Shown: positions 11,802-24,300, counted from the first letter of the stretch. The stretch is 64,000 nucleotides of DNA from Talinum fruticosum (GCA_021018815.1 JAITYX010000048.1:1-64000), one strand, 5' to 3'. The notes: generated by a model not told the origin, from the letters alone. Translations and numbers: made by a program.

Positions 11802-13150
11802 TAATATCGAGCAAATACAAAAACATATACCCGAAACAAATATGCTAAGAAATAAGCGAATTTCATTCATTGCAAGAAACATTTACAAGAACAAAATAAG
11901 ATAAACTCGGATAACGACTAAGGGAAAAACTCCTCTAAAGTAAACATATATTTTTCTATCTTTTCTCTCCCCTATGCATTTCAGTAAAAATAACAAAATG
12001 AGGGAGGAAAGAACTAGTAAATACATAAGATGTTTGGAAAAAAAAAGAAGAAAATAAGGATTCTTCTTCCTCTCGCTTCTTCTTCTTCTTCCTCAAAAAC
12101 TACTATTGGTCGTGGTTCCGAGGTAGGGGCCTAAGACTGGCCGACTTCACCAGCCTCTTTTGAGGCACTCTTAGTGTGAGCGGAAGAGATCACCAAGGGT
12201 TCTTTGTTGCCCTGGTCCTCGGGTTGGACAACTTCATCCTCCTTGTCTTCTTCTTCTTCTCCTCCTTCAGCCTCTCCTTGGCCTTCCTCTATCGCTTCTT
12301 CAGACATCTTCGATTCCGACTCAAAAGAGCTAGAGGACTCCTTAGATTGTTCGAGAGGATTCTAAGTCCTCAGCTGCCTTTGATCTTCTCTCTTGGAGGC
12401 GCTGAATTTGATTACGTTGTTGCTTGATTACCTCCTTCGACTCGGTAATCAAATCTTGACTCTCCTTGAGTTGAGTTTGAGCCCGACATTGCATCAAAGA
12501 CAAAGTTGGGATGAAAGCCTTGAAATAGCTCGGAGTTACTTTCAACTCTCAAGCTAGAGAAGCAAATTTGTTGGCCGCCTTCTCAAGAAGCTCAATAGAA
12601 GGTGCAAGTAAAGAAGTAGAAAGGCCTAGTAGTCGAAGTGGGACTTCTTGAATAATCCGAGTCTAAGATAGAGGAGGACGGGGTGGTAACTCAAACGAGT
12701 GAACCCATACACCGAGCTTGACTTCCTAGTATCCAAGACCAATGAGTTCACTCCTACCAAGACAAACGGCAGTCTCCGAAAAGAGTTTGGGTCCGAAGGA
12801 AGAGGAACATGAAACCGAGTGAAAACAGAGCAGTGAGAAGAGCCCTAAAAGGATATGGAGTCTTTTCAATATTAGAAGGAACATAAGCTATCTTCTCCAA
12901 GATAAATGTAAAGAGGTCTACTTTGTCTACTTTATAGCCCTCTAGAATGTCATAGAGAACCTTTAGAACTTTGAAGTTGGGGTTTTCTTTAGACGGGTAA
13001 TAAGAGAAGAAAGTCCTCATCAAAATGAAACATAAAAGCCTAGCTTCGAGGTCATCTCGAGTCACAAAAAGTTATTTCTCAACTAAGGAGGTTCTTTAGC
13101 ATATTTTGCAAAGAAGTCATCAGCGACTTCGAGTGAAAGGAATTGGTTTG
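11802..13150 (-). pseudogene. Copia extra ORF (post-pol), part 2 (element G)
   Basis: This is the distal part of the extra ORF that this copia family carries between RNase H and the 3' LTR, in an old copy G. On the minus strand the core block MRTFFSYYPSKENPN, then ILEGYKVDKVDLF, lies at 12754-13065. A Gln/Lys/Glu-rich coiled-coil block (LKESQDLITESKEVIKQQ and on) lies at 12342-12545. Both align with 44849-45148 and 45286-45516 of element E. An acidic tail follows. A purine-rich stretch on the minus strand near 11960-11990 is the counterpart of the internal polypurine tract in E. The frame is broken. Function is unknown; similar blocks occur in proteins annotated as putative plant transposon protein. 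Confidence 0.7.
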
Positions 13151-14639
13151 TGAAGGTTTTCTCTTGGAGAGTCTTAGTCACCCTAGAGGGGGATGCATAA
13201 GGTGATGAGGGAATTTTAGCAAACTTAGAAGATTTAAGCTTGAAAAGAGTAATCAAGACAATATGAGTTTAAATTGGACTCGAGAAGGTGTAAGCTCGGA
13301 TATACGTGGAAACCCTCCTGCGGCGAAAAACTATGAACAATGCTAGTCCAAGCACCAAGTCAAATCCACTATTTTGAATCCACAAAATACAGTGAGATCG
13401 ACTCAACCAGAATTGCTCCCATACACAATTCCTTACAGAGTTTTCCTAGACTCGAAATTCCCTTATCCGATCTAGTACTTCCTAACTAAGGTAACCTTTA
13501 CGACTAGGGACAACCGAGCTGAGTTAACCCCGATAATTCAGTCAAGGGACCTTACTTAGAAACTAAGAAAGAGTATGTAACTGATTACAAGACTTAACAA
13601 CTCAAAAAGTATGAATTAAAAGTTGGGAGTTGTAAATAGAAGATTGAGTATGAATACAATGACTTTTGATTAAGTAATGAGTATTGACAATGATTCCAAC
13701 AATCTTCAAGTCTTAAGAGTTGGCTTCTATTTATAGATGTACAACCAAATTAATCGTTGTGACTAATTTCGAACGAAGTCCTTTGTGATCTGTTACAACT
13801 GTTCTTCCGAATGACTCGAAAAGATTCGTTGAGATGTGAACGTTGTGCAATAGCTCTTGACTCCTAAGGGTGCTCCAATCAACCGGTGTTGTATGAAAAG
13901 TAGGGTGGAAACCACCGTTGAGCTTAGCGTTGAAGTTTTCTAATTTTGAAAACATATAATCCTCGACACAATGTTTGAGCCTTATTCAAAAGTGGAAAAG
14001 CCTTGTCTGCTGGTGATTGACGAGCTTGAAGCCGGTTACTTTTGTAATTTAAAAAATGAGATAACCTCGTTTAGATAACTCGCAACAAGTAAACAATTTT
14101 GGTTCTTAAAGTATAAAATACTTTAGTCCAAGATTAGGCATAGATAATAATTTCATTAAGATAATTAAGTGCATAATTATCTCAGGCCTACAAGAGTGGA
14201 ATTTTCTGAGTCTAATATTCATTATACTCAAATTCCATCGAGTCGAGCTTAAGAAAGATCAAGTTATAAGAGTGAAAAATATCGAGTATAAGTACTTGAT
14301 CTAGACAAATAATTCTCAAACAAATATGTTGACTTAGAAAGTTGAATTAATGTTGTAATTCACTTTACTTGAAGATATGCAATGTGAACTAAGATATGAA
14401 GTGTTAGAGAGATTATTTGAACATGCGATAAATCCGAGTGATGTGTGAGTGAGTCGAAACATCGGTGTGAGAAGATGGATAGAAATGTGATTTCGAGTCG
14501 GTCTGAATTGAATGAAAACATATAAAATAGTTTCGGTAATACTCATAATGACTTGTAATCAAAACACAGGAGGGAAGAGGTTTGTACTTGAGTCTTTGGT
14601 AATACTCGGAATGATCTAGTTTTAGAGTCCGAGTCTTCG
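13151..14639 (-). repeat. Solo LTR of the copia family inside G's extra ORF
   Basis: The LTR begins TGAAGGTTTTC at 13151 and ends GAGTCTTCG at 14639 (the expected last base A reads G). It is flanked by GTTTG (13146-13150) and GCTTG (14640-14644), a 4-of-5 target-site duplication. Extra-ORF sequence on both sides is collinear with 19960-20010 of element B, so the insertion split that ORF. No internal sequence remains, as expected after LTR-LTR recombination. A minus-strand TATA box lies near 13725-13736. Confidence 0.85.
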
Positions 14640-14838
14640 GCTTGGAGTTGAGAAAGAGAGACTCCACATTAAAAAGTCTCGTGAAGTAGAGTGAGATTGA
14701 TTCGAATGGTCTTACCTTGAATAACAAAAGAAATAATGTTGTTGCTAACCGACATGTTAATATAGAACCCGGACACAAGGGCTGGGTAAATATACTTACG
14801 TAAACAAAGATAGGTGTGCACACTATTTTTGAGGATGT
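14640..14838 (-). pseudogene. Copia extra ORF, part 1 (element G)
   Basis: The minus-strand reading FVYVSIFTQPLCPGS, followed downstream by RLFNVESLFLNSKPK, aligns with the FLCFSEFIYPKLVYEFY block of element B (20023-20211) and the same block in E (44457-44714). It is the upstream continuation of the ORF at 11802-13150 beyond the solo LTR. Element D cuts it off at 14838. Confidence 0.6.
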
Positions 14839-15361
14839 TGAAGACTTAGGTATAACTCTCTATCTCTCTTGAGTTTTGATTATAAGTCACTCGAGCCTTA
14901 TAGAAACTTTTATCGAAGTTTTCATTCTATTCCGACCCACTCGTAAAGCACGTTCTTGCATATCTCTCGATAACCGTGCTTCGACGCACTCGGACATCAC
15001 TTAGAACTATCGCATGAACAAATAATTTCTTTAACATATTTATTTTGAGCACCGACTTCATGTTTCAAGTAGAAATGAATTACAACGTTAATTCTACGTT
15101 TTAAGTCAGTTTATTTTTGAAGAATTATTTGTTGGATCAAGTTCATGTATCCCGATATTTTATTATTTCTAACTTGATCATTTAATGATTGACTCAAGAT
15201 GGAATCCGAACCTAATGGATATTAGACTCCGAAAATTTCACTCTTTTAGGCCACGGATAATTAAGTGCTTAATTACTCCGATTTACTAATTATCTATGCC
15301 TAATCTTGAACCAAATTATTTTTATACCTTGAGCACCAATGAGATTTGCTTTTGTAGGTTA
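14839..15361 (+). repeat. 5' LTR of element D, first segment
   Basis: The LTR starts TGAAGACTTAGG at 14839 and is interrupted at 15361 by a solo LTR. The remainder resumes at 27766 and ends CTTCA at 28648 next to a PBS. GGTTA at 15357-15361 and 27761-27765 is the duplicated target of the interrupting LTR. Confidence 0.9.
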
Positions 15362-16648
15362 TGAAGACTCGGACTCAAAAACTAGACAATTCCGAGTAAT
15401 ACCAAAGATAGGTACAAACCTCTTCCCTCTTATGTTTTAATTACAAGTCATTCTAAGTATTATAGAAACTATTGCATATGTTTTCATTCGATTCTGGCCG
15501 ACTTAGAAAACACACTTCTCTCCATCTTCTCACACCGATGTTTCTAAGTCACTCGGACATCACTCGGATTTATCGCATGTTCAAATAATCTCTCTAACAC
15601 TTCTTATCCGAGTTCGACTACATATTTTAAGGTAAAGTTAATTACAACGTTAATTCAACTTTCTAAGTCAACATGATTGTTTGAGAATTATTTGTCTAGA
15701 TCAAGTACTTATACTCCGATATTTTCACTCTTATAACTTGATCTCTATTAAGAGTGACTATGATGGAATCCGAGTATAATGAATATTAGAGTCGAAAACT
15801 CCACTCTTCTAGGCTTGAGATAATTATGAACTTAATTATCTTAATTAAATTATTATTTGTGCCTAATATTGGACTAAAATATTTTATACTTTGAGAACCA
15901 AAGTGGTTTACTTTTGTAGGTTATCAAAACGAGGTTATCTCATTTTTGAATTACAAAAGTAACCGGCTTAAAGTTGTCAATCACCGCCAGACAAGGCTTT
16001 TCTACTTCGAACAAGGCCCAGCCGCTACGTTAGGATTGTCTGTTTCCAAAATTGGAAAACATCAACGCTAAGTTCAACGGTGGTTTCCACCTTACTTTTC
16101 GGACACCACCAGTTGATTGGAGCATCTTTAGGAGTCAAGAGTCGTTGCATAACGTTCACACCTCAACGGATCTTTTCCGAGCCATTCGAAGAACCGGTTC
16201 AACGGTCACAAAGGACTTCGTTCGTAAATTAGTCTCTTAGCATAATTCTCATTCAATCTTCTTACAACTCCAAGTCTCGTACTTAATACTTTTCTAAGAT
16301 GTAAAGTCTTGTAATCAGTCACATATGCTTTCTTACTCTCTAAGTAAGGTCCCTTGACCGAGCCGTAAGGGTTAACTTAGCTCAATAGTCCGTAGCTGTA
16401 AAAGTTACTTCGGTTAGGAAGTACTAGATCGGGTAAGGGAATTTCCGAGTCTAGGAAAACTCGTAAGGAATTGTTTAAGGGAGCAATTCGGTTGTGTCAG
16501 CCTGTTGTATTTTGTGGATTCAAAATAGTGGATTTGACTTGGTGCTTGGACTAGCATCGGCCGTGGTTTTCCGCCCCAAGAGGGTTTCCACGTATATCTC
16601 GGTTCACACTTTTCTAAGTCTAATCTAGACTCGGACTGTCTTGATTAT
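15362..16648 (+). repeat. Solo LTR C, first segment
   Basis: A plus-oriented family LTR starts TGAAGACTCGG at 15362. It is interrupted at 16648 by element B and continues at 27661-27760. It lacks the TATA box seen in other copies because of a small deletion near 16225-16245. Its outer flanks carry GGTTA twice, so it is a complete solo LTR inserted into D's LTR. Confidence 0.9.
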
Positions 16649-18193
16649 TGAAGGTTTGCTCTTGGAGAGACTAAGTTACCCTAGAGGGGGCATGAATAAG
16701 GTGATGAGGAAATTTGCAGTAAGAATGGAATATTAAATTCTAAAACCGACTTTGAGACAGTCCGAGTCTATATTGAACTTAGAAAAGTGTCAACTCGTAA
16801 ATTACGTGGAAACCCTCCTGGGGCATAAAACCATGGCCAATGCTAATCCAAGCACCAAGTCAAATCCACTATTTTTAATCCACAAAATACAAGTAGAAAG
16901 AGTCAACTAGAATTGCTCCCTTAGACAATTCCTTATAAGATTTTCCTAGACTCGAAATTCCCTTATCCGATCTAGTACTTCCTAATTGAGGTAACCTTTA
17001 CGAGTTAGGGACAACCGAGCTAAGATAACCCTTACAGCTCGGTCGAGGGAACTTAGTCGAAAGTAAGAATAAGAGTTTGTGAATGACTACAAGACCTTAT
17101 AACTCATAAAAATGTTAAGTACAGGGTTGGAGTTGTAAGTAGAAGATTAAATGAGAATACAAAGACTTTTGCTTTAGTGCGTGTATTGACAAATGATTTC
17201 AGCAATAGATTCAGCAATCTTCTTGTCTTGTGAAGTGGCTTCTATTTATAGATGACCAGACATATTAGCCGTTGTGATTTTCTTATTAGAAGTCCTTTGT
17301 GACCGTTGAAGCGGTTCTTCAAAGTGGCTCGAAAAGATCCGTTGAGGTGTGAACGTTGTGCAACGACTCTTGACTCCTTAGGTTGTCTCAAACCACTGGT
17401 GGTGTCCGAAAAGTAGGGTGGAAACCACCGTTGAGCTCGGCGTTGAACATTTTCGGTTTTGGAAATAGACAACCCCGACACGTTGTCCGGGCCTTGGTTA
17501 GAAATAGAAAAAGTCTTGTCTCGCTGGTGATTGACGACTTTGAAGATGGTTACTTTTGTATTTCAAAAAGTAGGATAACCTCGTTTAGATAACCTACAAA
17601 AGTAAATCAATTTGGTTCTCAAAGTATAAAATACTTTGGTCCAAGATTAGAAACAGATAATAATTTAATTAAGATAATTAAGTGCATAATTATATGAGTC
17701 CTGGAAGAGTGGAATTTTCCGAGTCTAATATTCATTATACTCAAATTACATCTAAGTCAATCTAGAAATAAATCAAGTCGGATAAAGAATATCGGAGGAG
17801 TAATACTTGATCTAGACAAACATAGTTCAAACAAAACATGCTGACTTAGAAAGATGAATTAACACTGTAATTCACTTAGAACTTAGAATGTGAAGTCGGA
17901 CTTGAGTTCAAGAGAGTTAGAGTGATTGTTTGAACATGCGATGAGTATGAGTGTTGTCCGAGTGACTCGGAACTATTAGTGAGAAAAGATGAGCAAGAGT
18001 ATGCTTTTGAGTCAGTCAAAATCAAATGAAAACATATCCAATAGTTTCTATAACACTCGAAAAGATTCTATACCACTCGGAAAAGTTTCTAAAGCACTTA
18101 GAATGACTTGTAATCAAAACTTACAAGAGATAAAGTCTGTACTGATTCCTTGATGGTACTCGGAATAATATACATGCAAAGTCCGAGTCTTCA
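16649..18193 (-). repeat. 3' LTR of element B
   Basis: Runs from TGAAGGTTTGC to GAGTCTTCA (1,545 bp). A minus-strand TATA box (CTATAAATAG) lies near 17239-17250, with AACGG/CCGTT boxes between 17265 and 17440. Confidence 0.92.
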
Positions 18194-18210
18194 ATCTCCC
18201 CTTTTTGATG
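18194..18210 (-). promoter_or_regulatory. Polypurine tract of element B
   Basis: The plus strand reads ATCTCCCCTTTTTGATG next to the 3' LTR. On the minus strand this gives CATCAAAAAGGGGAGAT, the plus-strand DNA primer for reverse transcription. Identical in kind to the tracts of E (46377-46389) and F (53030-53043). Confidence 0.88.
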
Positions 18211-18670
18211 AAATACTTAGATAGAAACTTTCTTAGTGTTATAGACCCGATTTTTCATTCTTTCTCAAAGAATAAGGAAGAGATAGAATTGTATAGAATA
18301 GTTAAAGTGATTTAAACTTAGATTCTATCGGAGCAAATAAGCTTAGATTCCATTAGAGCTAGAACCGAAGTATCGCAAAGAAATGAAGTGAATCGAGCTT
18401 AGAGCATTGCTTATATCAAAGCAAAAAAATGACCGAGTTGTTGTATCGAGCAAAGCAAAAAAAATAATTAAAACTCAAAAAACAATAAGCACGAAACAGA
18501 AACTTCATTAATCTTCACAAAAAATATACACAAAAAGGGTGAGAGAAACTCCCCTAAACAAGACAACAAATTTTTCTAATTATTCTCACCCTTGCCTTTC
18601 AGCAAGAACAAAACGAGGAAGAATGTGTCAAGAAGATACAATTTGTATGTCTGGACAAAAGAAAATTTAA
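18211..18670 (-). other. 3' non-coding region of element B
   Basis: There is no coding evidence here. A second purine-rich stretch, AAAGGCAAGGGTGAGAA on the minus strand (about 18580-18600), corresponds to the internal polypurine-like tract of E at 46101-46118. GTCCAGACA on the minus strand near 18648-18656 corresponds to GTCCGGACA in E and F. Confidence 0.7.
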
Positions 18671-20325
18671 AACAGAAAACAAATTTCTAAGATAGAGGGG
18701 AGGGAGCGATCGAGTCGAGGTGGGTGGACGAGCAGTGTGCCTTCGCTGGTAAGATCGTGATGATGTTGAAGACCAAGGCGGGGACAACACTAGGATCTTC
18801 GGGATGGGCTCATCTCCGAGTGGCCGACCCGGAACCAAGTCGTCCGGAGGTTCATCCTCCCGGAACTCGACCAAGGGCGGTGCTGGCTCGGGCCGGGACA
18901 GCTGCTGACCGACCATGGTCGAGTAGGGTCTTCGACCCACTCGGACTACTATCCGAGCCGATCGGTTCGGTTAGAGTGCCTGGAGCACCTTGGCCCTCTG
19001 TTACTTCGGCTCTTTCTTCTTCTTCCTTTTCTTCTTCTTCCTTCTCCCCTTCCTCGTTGTCCTCGAGAGGAGCTGCCTCGACCGAAGTCTCCTCTTCTTC
19101 TCCTTCTTCTTCTTCTTCCCCTGCAGAGGGGATTTGGCTGGGCTCGAGGACTCCTATGATGTGTCCGAGTCAACCGGGTCCTGAGCGACCTTTGAGTGCC
19201 TTTCCTGAAGGAGCTCAATCATCTCCTTTTTCTCCTTGACAAGTTCCTTCATCTCAAGAAGCACATCTTGCTGCTCTCGATTTGGGATTGAATAGTCTTT
19301 TGATTGGTGGTCATAGACTGGAGGACAATCTTGAATGACCGGAGGGTGTCCTTGAGTTCGAGTGGACACCGAGGAGAACTTGTCCATTATGATAGTGGAC
19401 AAGGCAGAAGAAAGGGCTTGAGAATCACCTGAGTTAGAGGCACCACCAAGTGGAGGAGGTAGAGAGAGAGGAACTTGTGTCCGAGTCCGAGGAGAAGAAG
19501 GTTGCCTTAGTTCCGAGCTATGGACCCGGACACCTGGTTGGGTCTCCCGGTATCCATACCCAAGAAGTTATTTCTTGCCAACTACAATGGCAGCCTCGAA
19601 ACCGCATTAGGATCTAAGGGAAGAGGAACTTTGAATTGTTTAAAGATAAGGGTGAGAAGAGCCCCTAAGGAAGTGGGGTTGACTTCTTAGACCGAGTCTT
19701 AGCAGAAACAAGTGGCCATCCGCTCGACTATGGCTGGAAAGAGGTCTACTTTGTAGCCCTCAAGGATGTCATAAAGAGCTTTGAGATGCTTGGAGTTGGG
19801 GTTCTCATTGCTCGAATGCTTGAGAGAAGAAGGTTCTCATCGGTAGAAAACACGGAAGACGGGCTTCGACTTTAGTTGAGTCATAGAGAAGTGTTTTCCG
19901 TGACTCGAGAAATTCTTTGGCATACTTCTCATAGAATTCATCAACAACCTCATTGAAAGGTATGGGGTTGCTGTTGAGGAAAAGAGAAGATACTTTGAAG
20001 AGACGGTGGAGAAGAGAGACGTTTATGCGAACAGTGATGTTTTGAACTCTGGAGATGAGAATACCCTCGAGCTAGATAGGTTGGAGTAAAACTCATAAAC
20101 GAGTTTTGGGTAGATGAACTCGCTGAAACAGAGGAAATTGTAAACCCCTGTTGATTTGATGTGATTCAACCGCGAAAACTTTGTGGTTGGGAAGAATTTG
20201 TCATCCAACATTAGGTGTTGGGTGACAATGATTTTAGAGGGATTAGAAGGGCCTTCCTGGCTTTTTGTTCGAGACTTCTTGGATGCGGAACCAAGAAAAT
20301 CCGGGTGGGAACCTATTTTCGGTAT
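18670..20325 (-). pseudogene. Extra post-pol ORF of element B
   Basis: This is the family-specific extra ORF. From the N-terminus on the minus strand it has: a short basic start near 20325 (the ATG of E reads ATA here); a block LDDKFFPTTKFSRL, then FLCFSEFIYPKLVYEFY (20023-20211); a SKENPNSKHLK-like block near 19740-19830; a coiled coil LEMKELVKEKKEMIELLQE (about 19170-19260); a long acidic Ser/Glu stretch (18990-19150); and a C-terminal block ending near 18700. Frameshifts separate the blocks. No signal peptide or membrane segment is evident, so an envelope role is not supported. Function is unknown. The architecture is shared with G, E and F. Confidence 0.7.
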
Positions 20326-21015
20326 GTTTGGATTTGGAAAAGAGAGAAAGATGAACTTGGAGAGAGAGAGAGAGAGAGCTCGACGAAAGTGAGCGACTAA
20401 AAAGAAAATGAAAGAGTAGAAGGAGAGCTGAGAGTAACGAGTCCTTACTTGAGATTACTTTCGCTTAGCTTGAGAGTGACGATTTCTTCTTCGAACGTAG
20501 TAAGCTTGCTCGAGTTGAAGTGAGAGAGTGAAAATAGGTAGAGAGTAAAGTAGCGAAATGAAGGAAAAAGGGTGCTATTTATAGAGAAAGAAATGTCCTT
20601 CGAGTAGTCGTTCGACCCAACTCTCCAACGGTTGCCTTAGATCGGTGTGATTGTTATGCTCTTCAACGATTAGAGTTCCAACGATTGTCTTCCAAAGCTA
20701 GTTCTCCGATCGATGCGCGCAAGAAAGAGAGAAAAAAGATAGATTTAAAAAGAAATTTCTGAAATTCTCCACTCATCTAGAGATGATTTTAGAAGTTTGA
20801 TTTCCATTTTCTCAAAATTTGAGTCCGACTCAATAAAGTTTCGAGTGACTCGAAACAGCAAGCGAACAATAACTCATAGCTCAGTATCACTAGCTCAATT
20901 GAACTAATTATTATTAAAGCGTAGAAATGAAACATTTAACACATAATCATGTAATGTAATCTCACTAAAAAAACACATAATTATGCATTAATCATACCAA
21001 GTTCATTCCTAATAA
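20325..21015 (-). other. Spacer between pol and extra ORF (element B)
   Basis: Non-coding spacer between RNase H and the extra ORF. It holds the TATA box and a GA/CT microsatellite-like run near 20361-20378. No ORF is supported. Confidence 0.6.
20574..20588 (-). promoter_or_regulatory. Internal TATA box upstream of B's extra ORF
   Basis: The minus strand reads CTCTATAAATAGC about 254 bp upstream of the extra ORF start position. Element E has CTCTATAAATAAC in the same place, 251 bp upstream of its ATG. Position and sequence are conserved between the two copies, which suggests a subgenomic promoter; no transcript evidence is available here. Confidence 0.55.
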
Positions 21016-22480
21016 AGCAAAACTGATTCTCACTAAGTGGCTTAGTAAAGATATCCGCTAATTGAATTTTGGTAGGAATGAATTCAAGTTCAATATCACC
21101 TTTCTCGGAATGGTCTCTTAGAAAATGATAGCTGACCTCAATATGTTTTGGCTTTGAGTGCTTGAACTCGGATTCTTGGTGATGATGATTGCACTTTGAT
21201 TATCACACTTGATTGGAATTGATTTGAATGACAGTCCAAGATCTCTCATGTGTTGCTTTATCCATAAAATCTGAGCACAGCAAACTCCAGACTGCAATAT
21301 ACTCGGCTTTAGCGAGTTGATAGAGCTACCGAGTTACGCTTCTTTGAGTGCCAAGATATCGAGGATTGACCCGAAACTAGCAGGCTTCTAAGGTGCTCTT
21401 TCTATCAACTTTGTATCCAGCACAATCAACATCCGAGTATCCTTTGAGAGTCGGTTGTGAGTCTCTAGTGTACCATAGGGCTAGATTCGACTTCGTGCAA
21501 GATATCCGAATATTCTCTTCACCGCAGTGAGATGTGATTCCTTTGGATTAGCTTGAAATCTTGCACACGAGACATACACTAAACATTATGTCTAGCCTAC
21601 TTGGAAGTAAGATATAGCAAAGATCCAATCATACCTCGATAGAGTTTTTGATCTACTATTGTACCTTTCTCGTCTCGATCCAGTTTTATGCTTGCTTGCT
21701 CATAGGTGTTCGTTGCATGTTTTGCATCTTGAAGCTTGTACTTCTTCAGCAGCTCCTTGGTATACTTTGATTGATGGACATAGATGCCATCTTTATCTTG
21801 CTTGATTTGTACGCCAAGGAAGAAATTAAGTTCTCCCATCATACTCATTTGAAATTCCTGTCTCATTAACTCGGAAAAATCTCGACAAAGAATTTCATTA
21901 GTAGCTCCAAAGATTATATCATCAACATAGATCCGAGCAATAAGAAAATCTTTCCCCTTGGTTTTTGTAAAAGGAGTCTTGTCAGTGTGACCTCTTCTAA
22001 AATCATTTTCAACCAAGAAATTGCTCGAGTCTTTCATACCATGCTCTGGGAGCTTTTTAAGACCATAGAGAGCTTTTTGCAACTGGAAAACATGATTTCG
22101 AAATTCGAGTTTTCAAATCCAGGGGTTGCTCAACATAGACTTCCTCTTCAATGAAACCATTAAAGAAAGCACATTTAACATCCATTTGATGCAATTTGAT
22201 ATTCATGCTAGATGCAAATGCCAATAAGATTCTAATAGCTTCAAGTCTAGCAACAGGTGCAAAGGTTTCACCATAATCAATCCCTTCTTCTTGATTGTAG
22301 CCTTGATCCACAAGTCTAGCCTTATTCCTGACTACCAACCCACCTTCATCCAGTTTGTTCTCGAAAACCCATTTGGTTCCTATGATTGGGTGGTCGGAAG
22401 GTCGTTTGGTCGAGTCCAGACTTAGTTTCTTTCAAATTGATTGAGTTCCTCTTGCATGGCCTCTACCCATTCAGGTTCAT
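21015..22480 (-). pseudogene. Copia RT/RNase H of element B
   Basis: Reverse transcriptase and RNase H, which together copy the element RNA and remove it from the hybrid. A 161-codon open stretch (21597-22082) contains LYGLK, then the catalytic YVDD at 21918-21929 and FFLGVQIKQDKDGI. The residue two positions before YVDD, normally Gln in copia RT and Gln in A and E, reads Arg here (CGG in place of CAG). The upstream RT block (22057-22338) has the [21 protein letters not shown] segment. RNase H (21015-21596) contains a CDNQSAI-like block and ends with an ADIFTKP-like block. Frameshifts and stops are present. Confidence 0.9.
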
Positions 22481-22839
22481 TTAGGGCCTCTAGTGCATTT
22501 TTGGGTTCGAGTTAATGATATGAATGCAATGAATGCACATGGATTTTGTAGAGAGGAATGAGTTCTTACTCCACTTGTTGATATCGGACAAGATGTTTTC
22601 GAGTGGGTGGCTCGAAGCATATTTGAATGCTCTACCTGTTCTCTCGGTTCACCAGATTTGTAGGTTGGATTGGTTGATCTTCGAAGTCCGTTGCGAGTGG
22701 GCTTACTAAGCTGATTATTCTTCAACATTCTCGGTTAGTTCTTGAGTTTTCTCATTTTGAGTCGAGTTGTTCGAGTTACTTCATTTTGAGTAACCTTTCC
22801 TTGACTCTTTACGAGCTGTTCTTCATCAAGATCATCATC

Positions 22840-23900
22840 TCGACTCGGCTTTAGATCTTAGAATGTTGACTCACTTGGTGTTCCCTATTCAATCTCATAA
22901 AAAACAACGTGGATGCTTTCTTCCGCTTTGTTAGTTCTTTTATTGAAAATGCGATATGCTTTGCTATGAGATGAATAACCAAGAAATATACCTTCATCTC
23001 GACCGAGCATCAAACTTGTTCAGGTGATCCTTACCATTGTTGTGAACAAAACACTTACATCCAAAGGGTTTAAAGTATGAAATGTTGAGTTTCTTCCCTT
23101 TGTAGAGCTCGTTTGGAGTTTTCTTCAGGATCGGTCCGATGAGGCATCTGTTTAATGTGTAGTTTCGTTGTGTTGATTGCCTCACCCCAGAAATAGTAAG
23201 GAAGATCATGCTCAATCATCATTGTCTTTCCTATTTCTTCAAGAGTTCGGGTTCTTTCTCTCCACTACTCCATTTTGTTGAGGAGTTCTTGGTGCTGAGA
23301 AGTTGTGGGAGATGTCATTCTTGTCACAAAACTCTGTAAATTCCGAGTAGTCAAACTCCCTTACATGGTCGGTTCGAATTCTCTAGATCTAAGTCCGAGA
23401 CTCAACTAGGATTTTCCTGCAAAGCTTACTGAACTCTTTGAAAGCTTCATTTTTGTGCTTAAGAAAACATACCCAGGTAAATCGTGAGTAATCGTCAACC
23501 ATTAATAGCACATATGATTTACCCCGAGACTCTTGACGAGGATTTCACCACATAAATCCATATGCAACATTTCAAGCACCTTGGATGTGGAAACAGATTT
23601 TGAGATATTTGAAAGATGATCCGACTTGTTTCCCTTTTGTGCATGCTTCACGGATTTTATCTTTCTAAATGCACAGCTAGGCAATCCTCCACTTGTTTCC
23701 CTTTTGTGCATGTTTCACGATTTTATCTTTCTTAAATGCACAGCTAGGCAACCCTCCGACTAAACTATGAGATGCAAGCTTTTTAATGGTGTGCATGCTA
23801 ACATGACCTAGTCTACGATGCCATGTCCATGAGTCATCATGTAGAGATGCTTTTAAACAAGATAAATTCGACTCGGTTCGGAAAGACGAATAATGTAGGT
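22840..23900 (-). pseudogene. Copia integrase of element B
   Basis: Integrase with its zinc-binding GAG-pre-integrase domain. On the minus strand MLHMDLCGEILVKS (23502-23711) starts the catalytic core. KKTPNELYKGKKLNISYFK and CFVHNNGKDHLNKF (22994-23215) are the downstream blocks. A 67-bp tandem duplication (23624-23690 and 23691-23757) falls in the domain junction and shifts the frame. Other frameshifts are present. Confidence 0.87.
23624..23757. repeat. 67-bp tandem duplication in B's integrase
   Basis: Two direct copies (23624-23690, 23691-23757) both start ACTTGTTTCCC and end CCTCC, with a handful of differences. Elements A and E have a single copy, so this is a B-specific duplication. 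Confidence 0.9.
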
Positions 23901-24300
23901 GTTACTCGATCTCTTACCCGAGACCTTGGTCTCCTTGGTAATATCATCGAAATATAATATTTGGTCCGAGTGAATCTTACCTCTTGACCTTTATCACATA
24001 GTTGAGAGATGCTAAGTAGATTGTACTTTAATCCCTTGACAAGGTATACTTGAACCGACCGGATTGACTCCTTTTCCAATCTTGCCTATCCCAATTATCT
24101 TGCCTTTGTTGTCATCTCCAAATGTGACTTTTCCTCCCTTGTAATCTTCTAACTCGGAAAAGAGTCTTGAATCTCCTTACATGTGGCGTGGGCATCCACT
24201 GTCCAGGTACTAATGCCCTTTTGTTCTTTTCGAGCCACTTGCAAGTCGAAACAAACTAACCTTTCTCACTTCCTCTAACGAACCCAAGTAACTCCCTTTA
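23900..24300 (-). pseudogene. Copia protease of element B
   Basis: The DSG-containing block YLDSG is readable on the minus strand near 24180-24212, followed by GGKVTFGDD-like and LVKGLKYNLLSISQLCDKG blocks (23837-24079). This is the aspartic protease linking gag and integrase. Frame broken. Confidence 0.85.

Noticed and set aside
18724..19239. 171-codon plus-strand open frame rich in Ser
   Set aside because: It is the antisense of the acidic, GA-rich part of element B's extra ORF.
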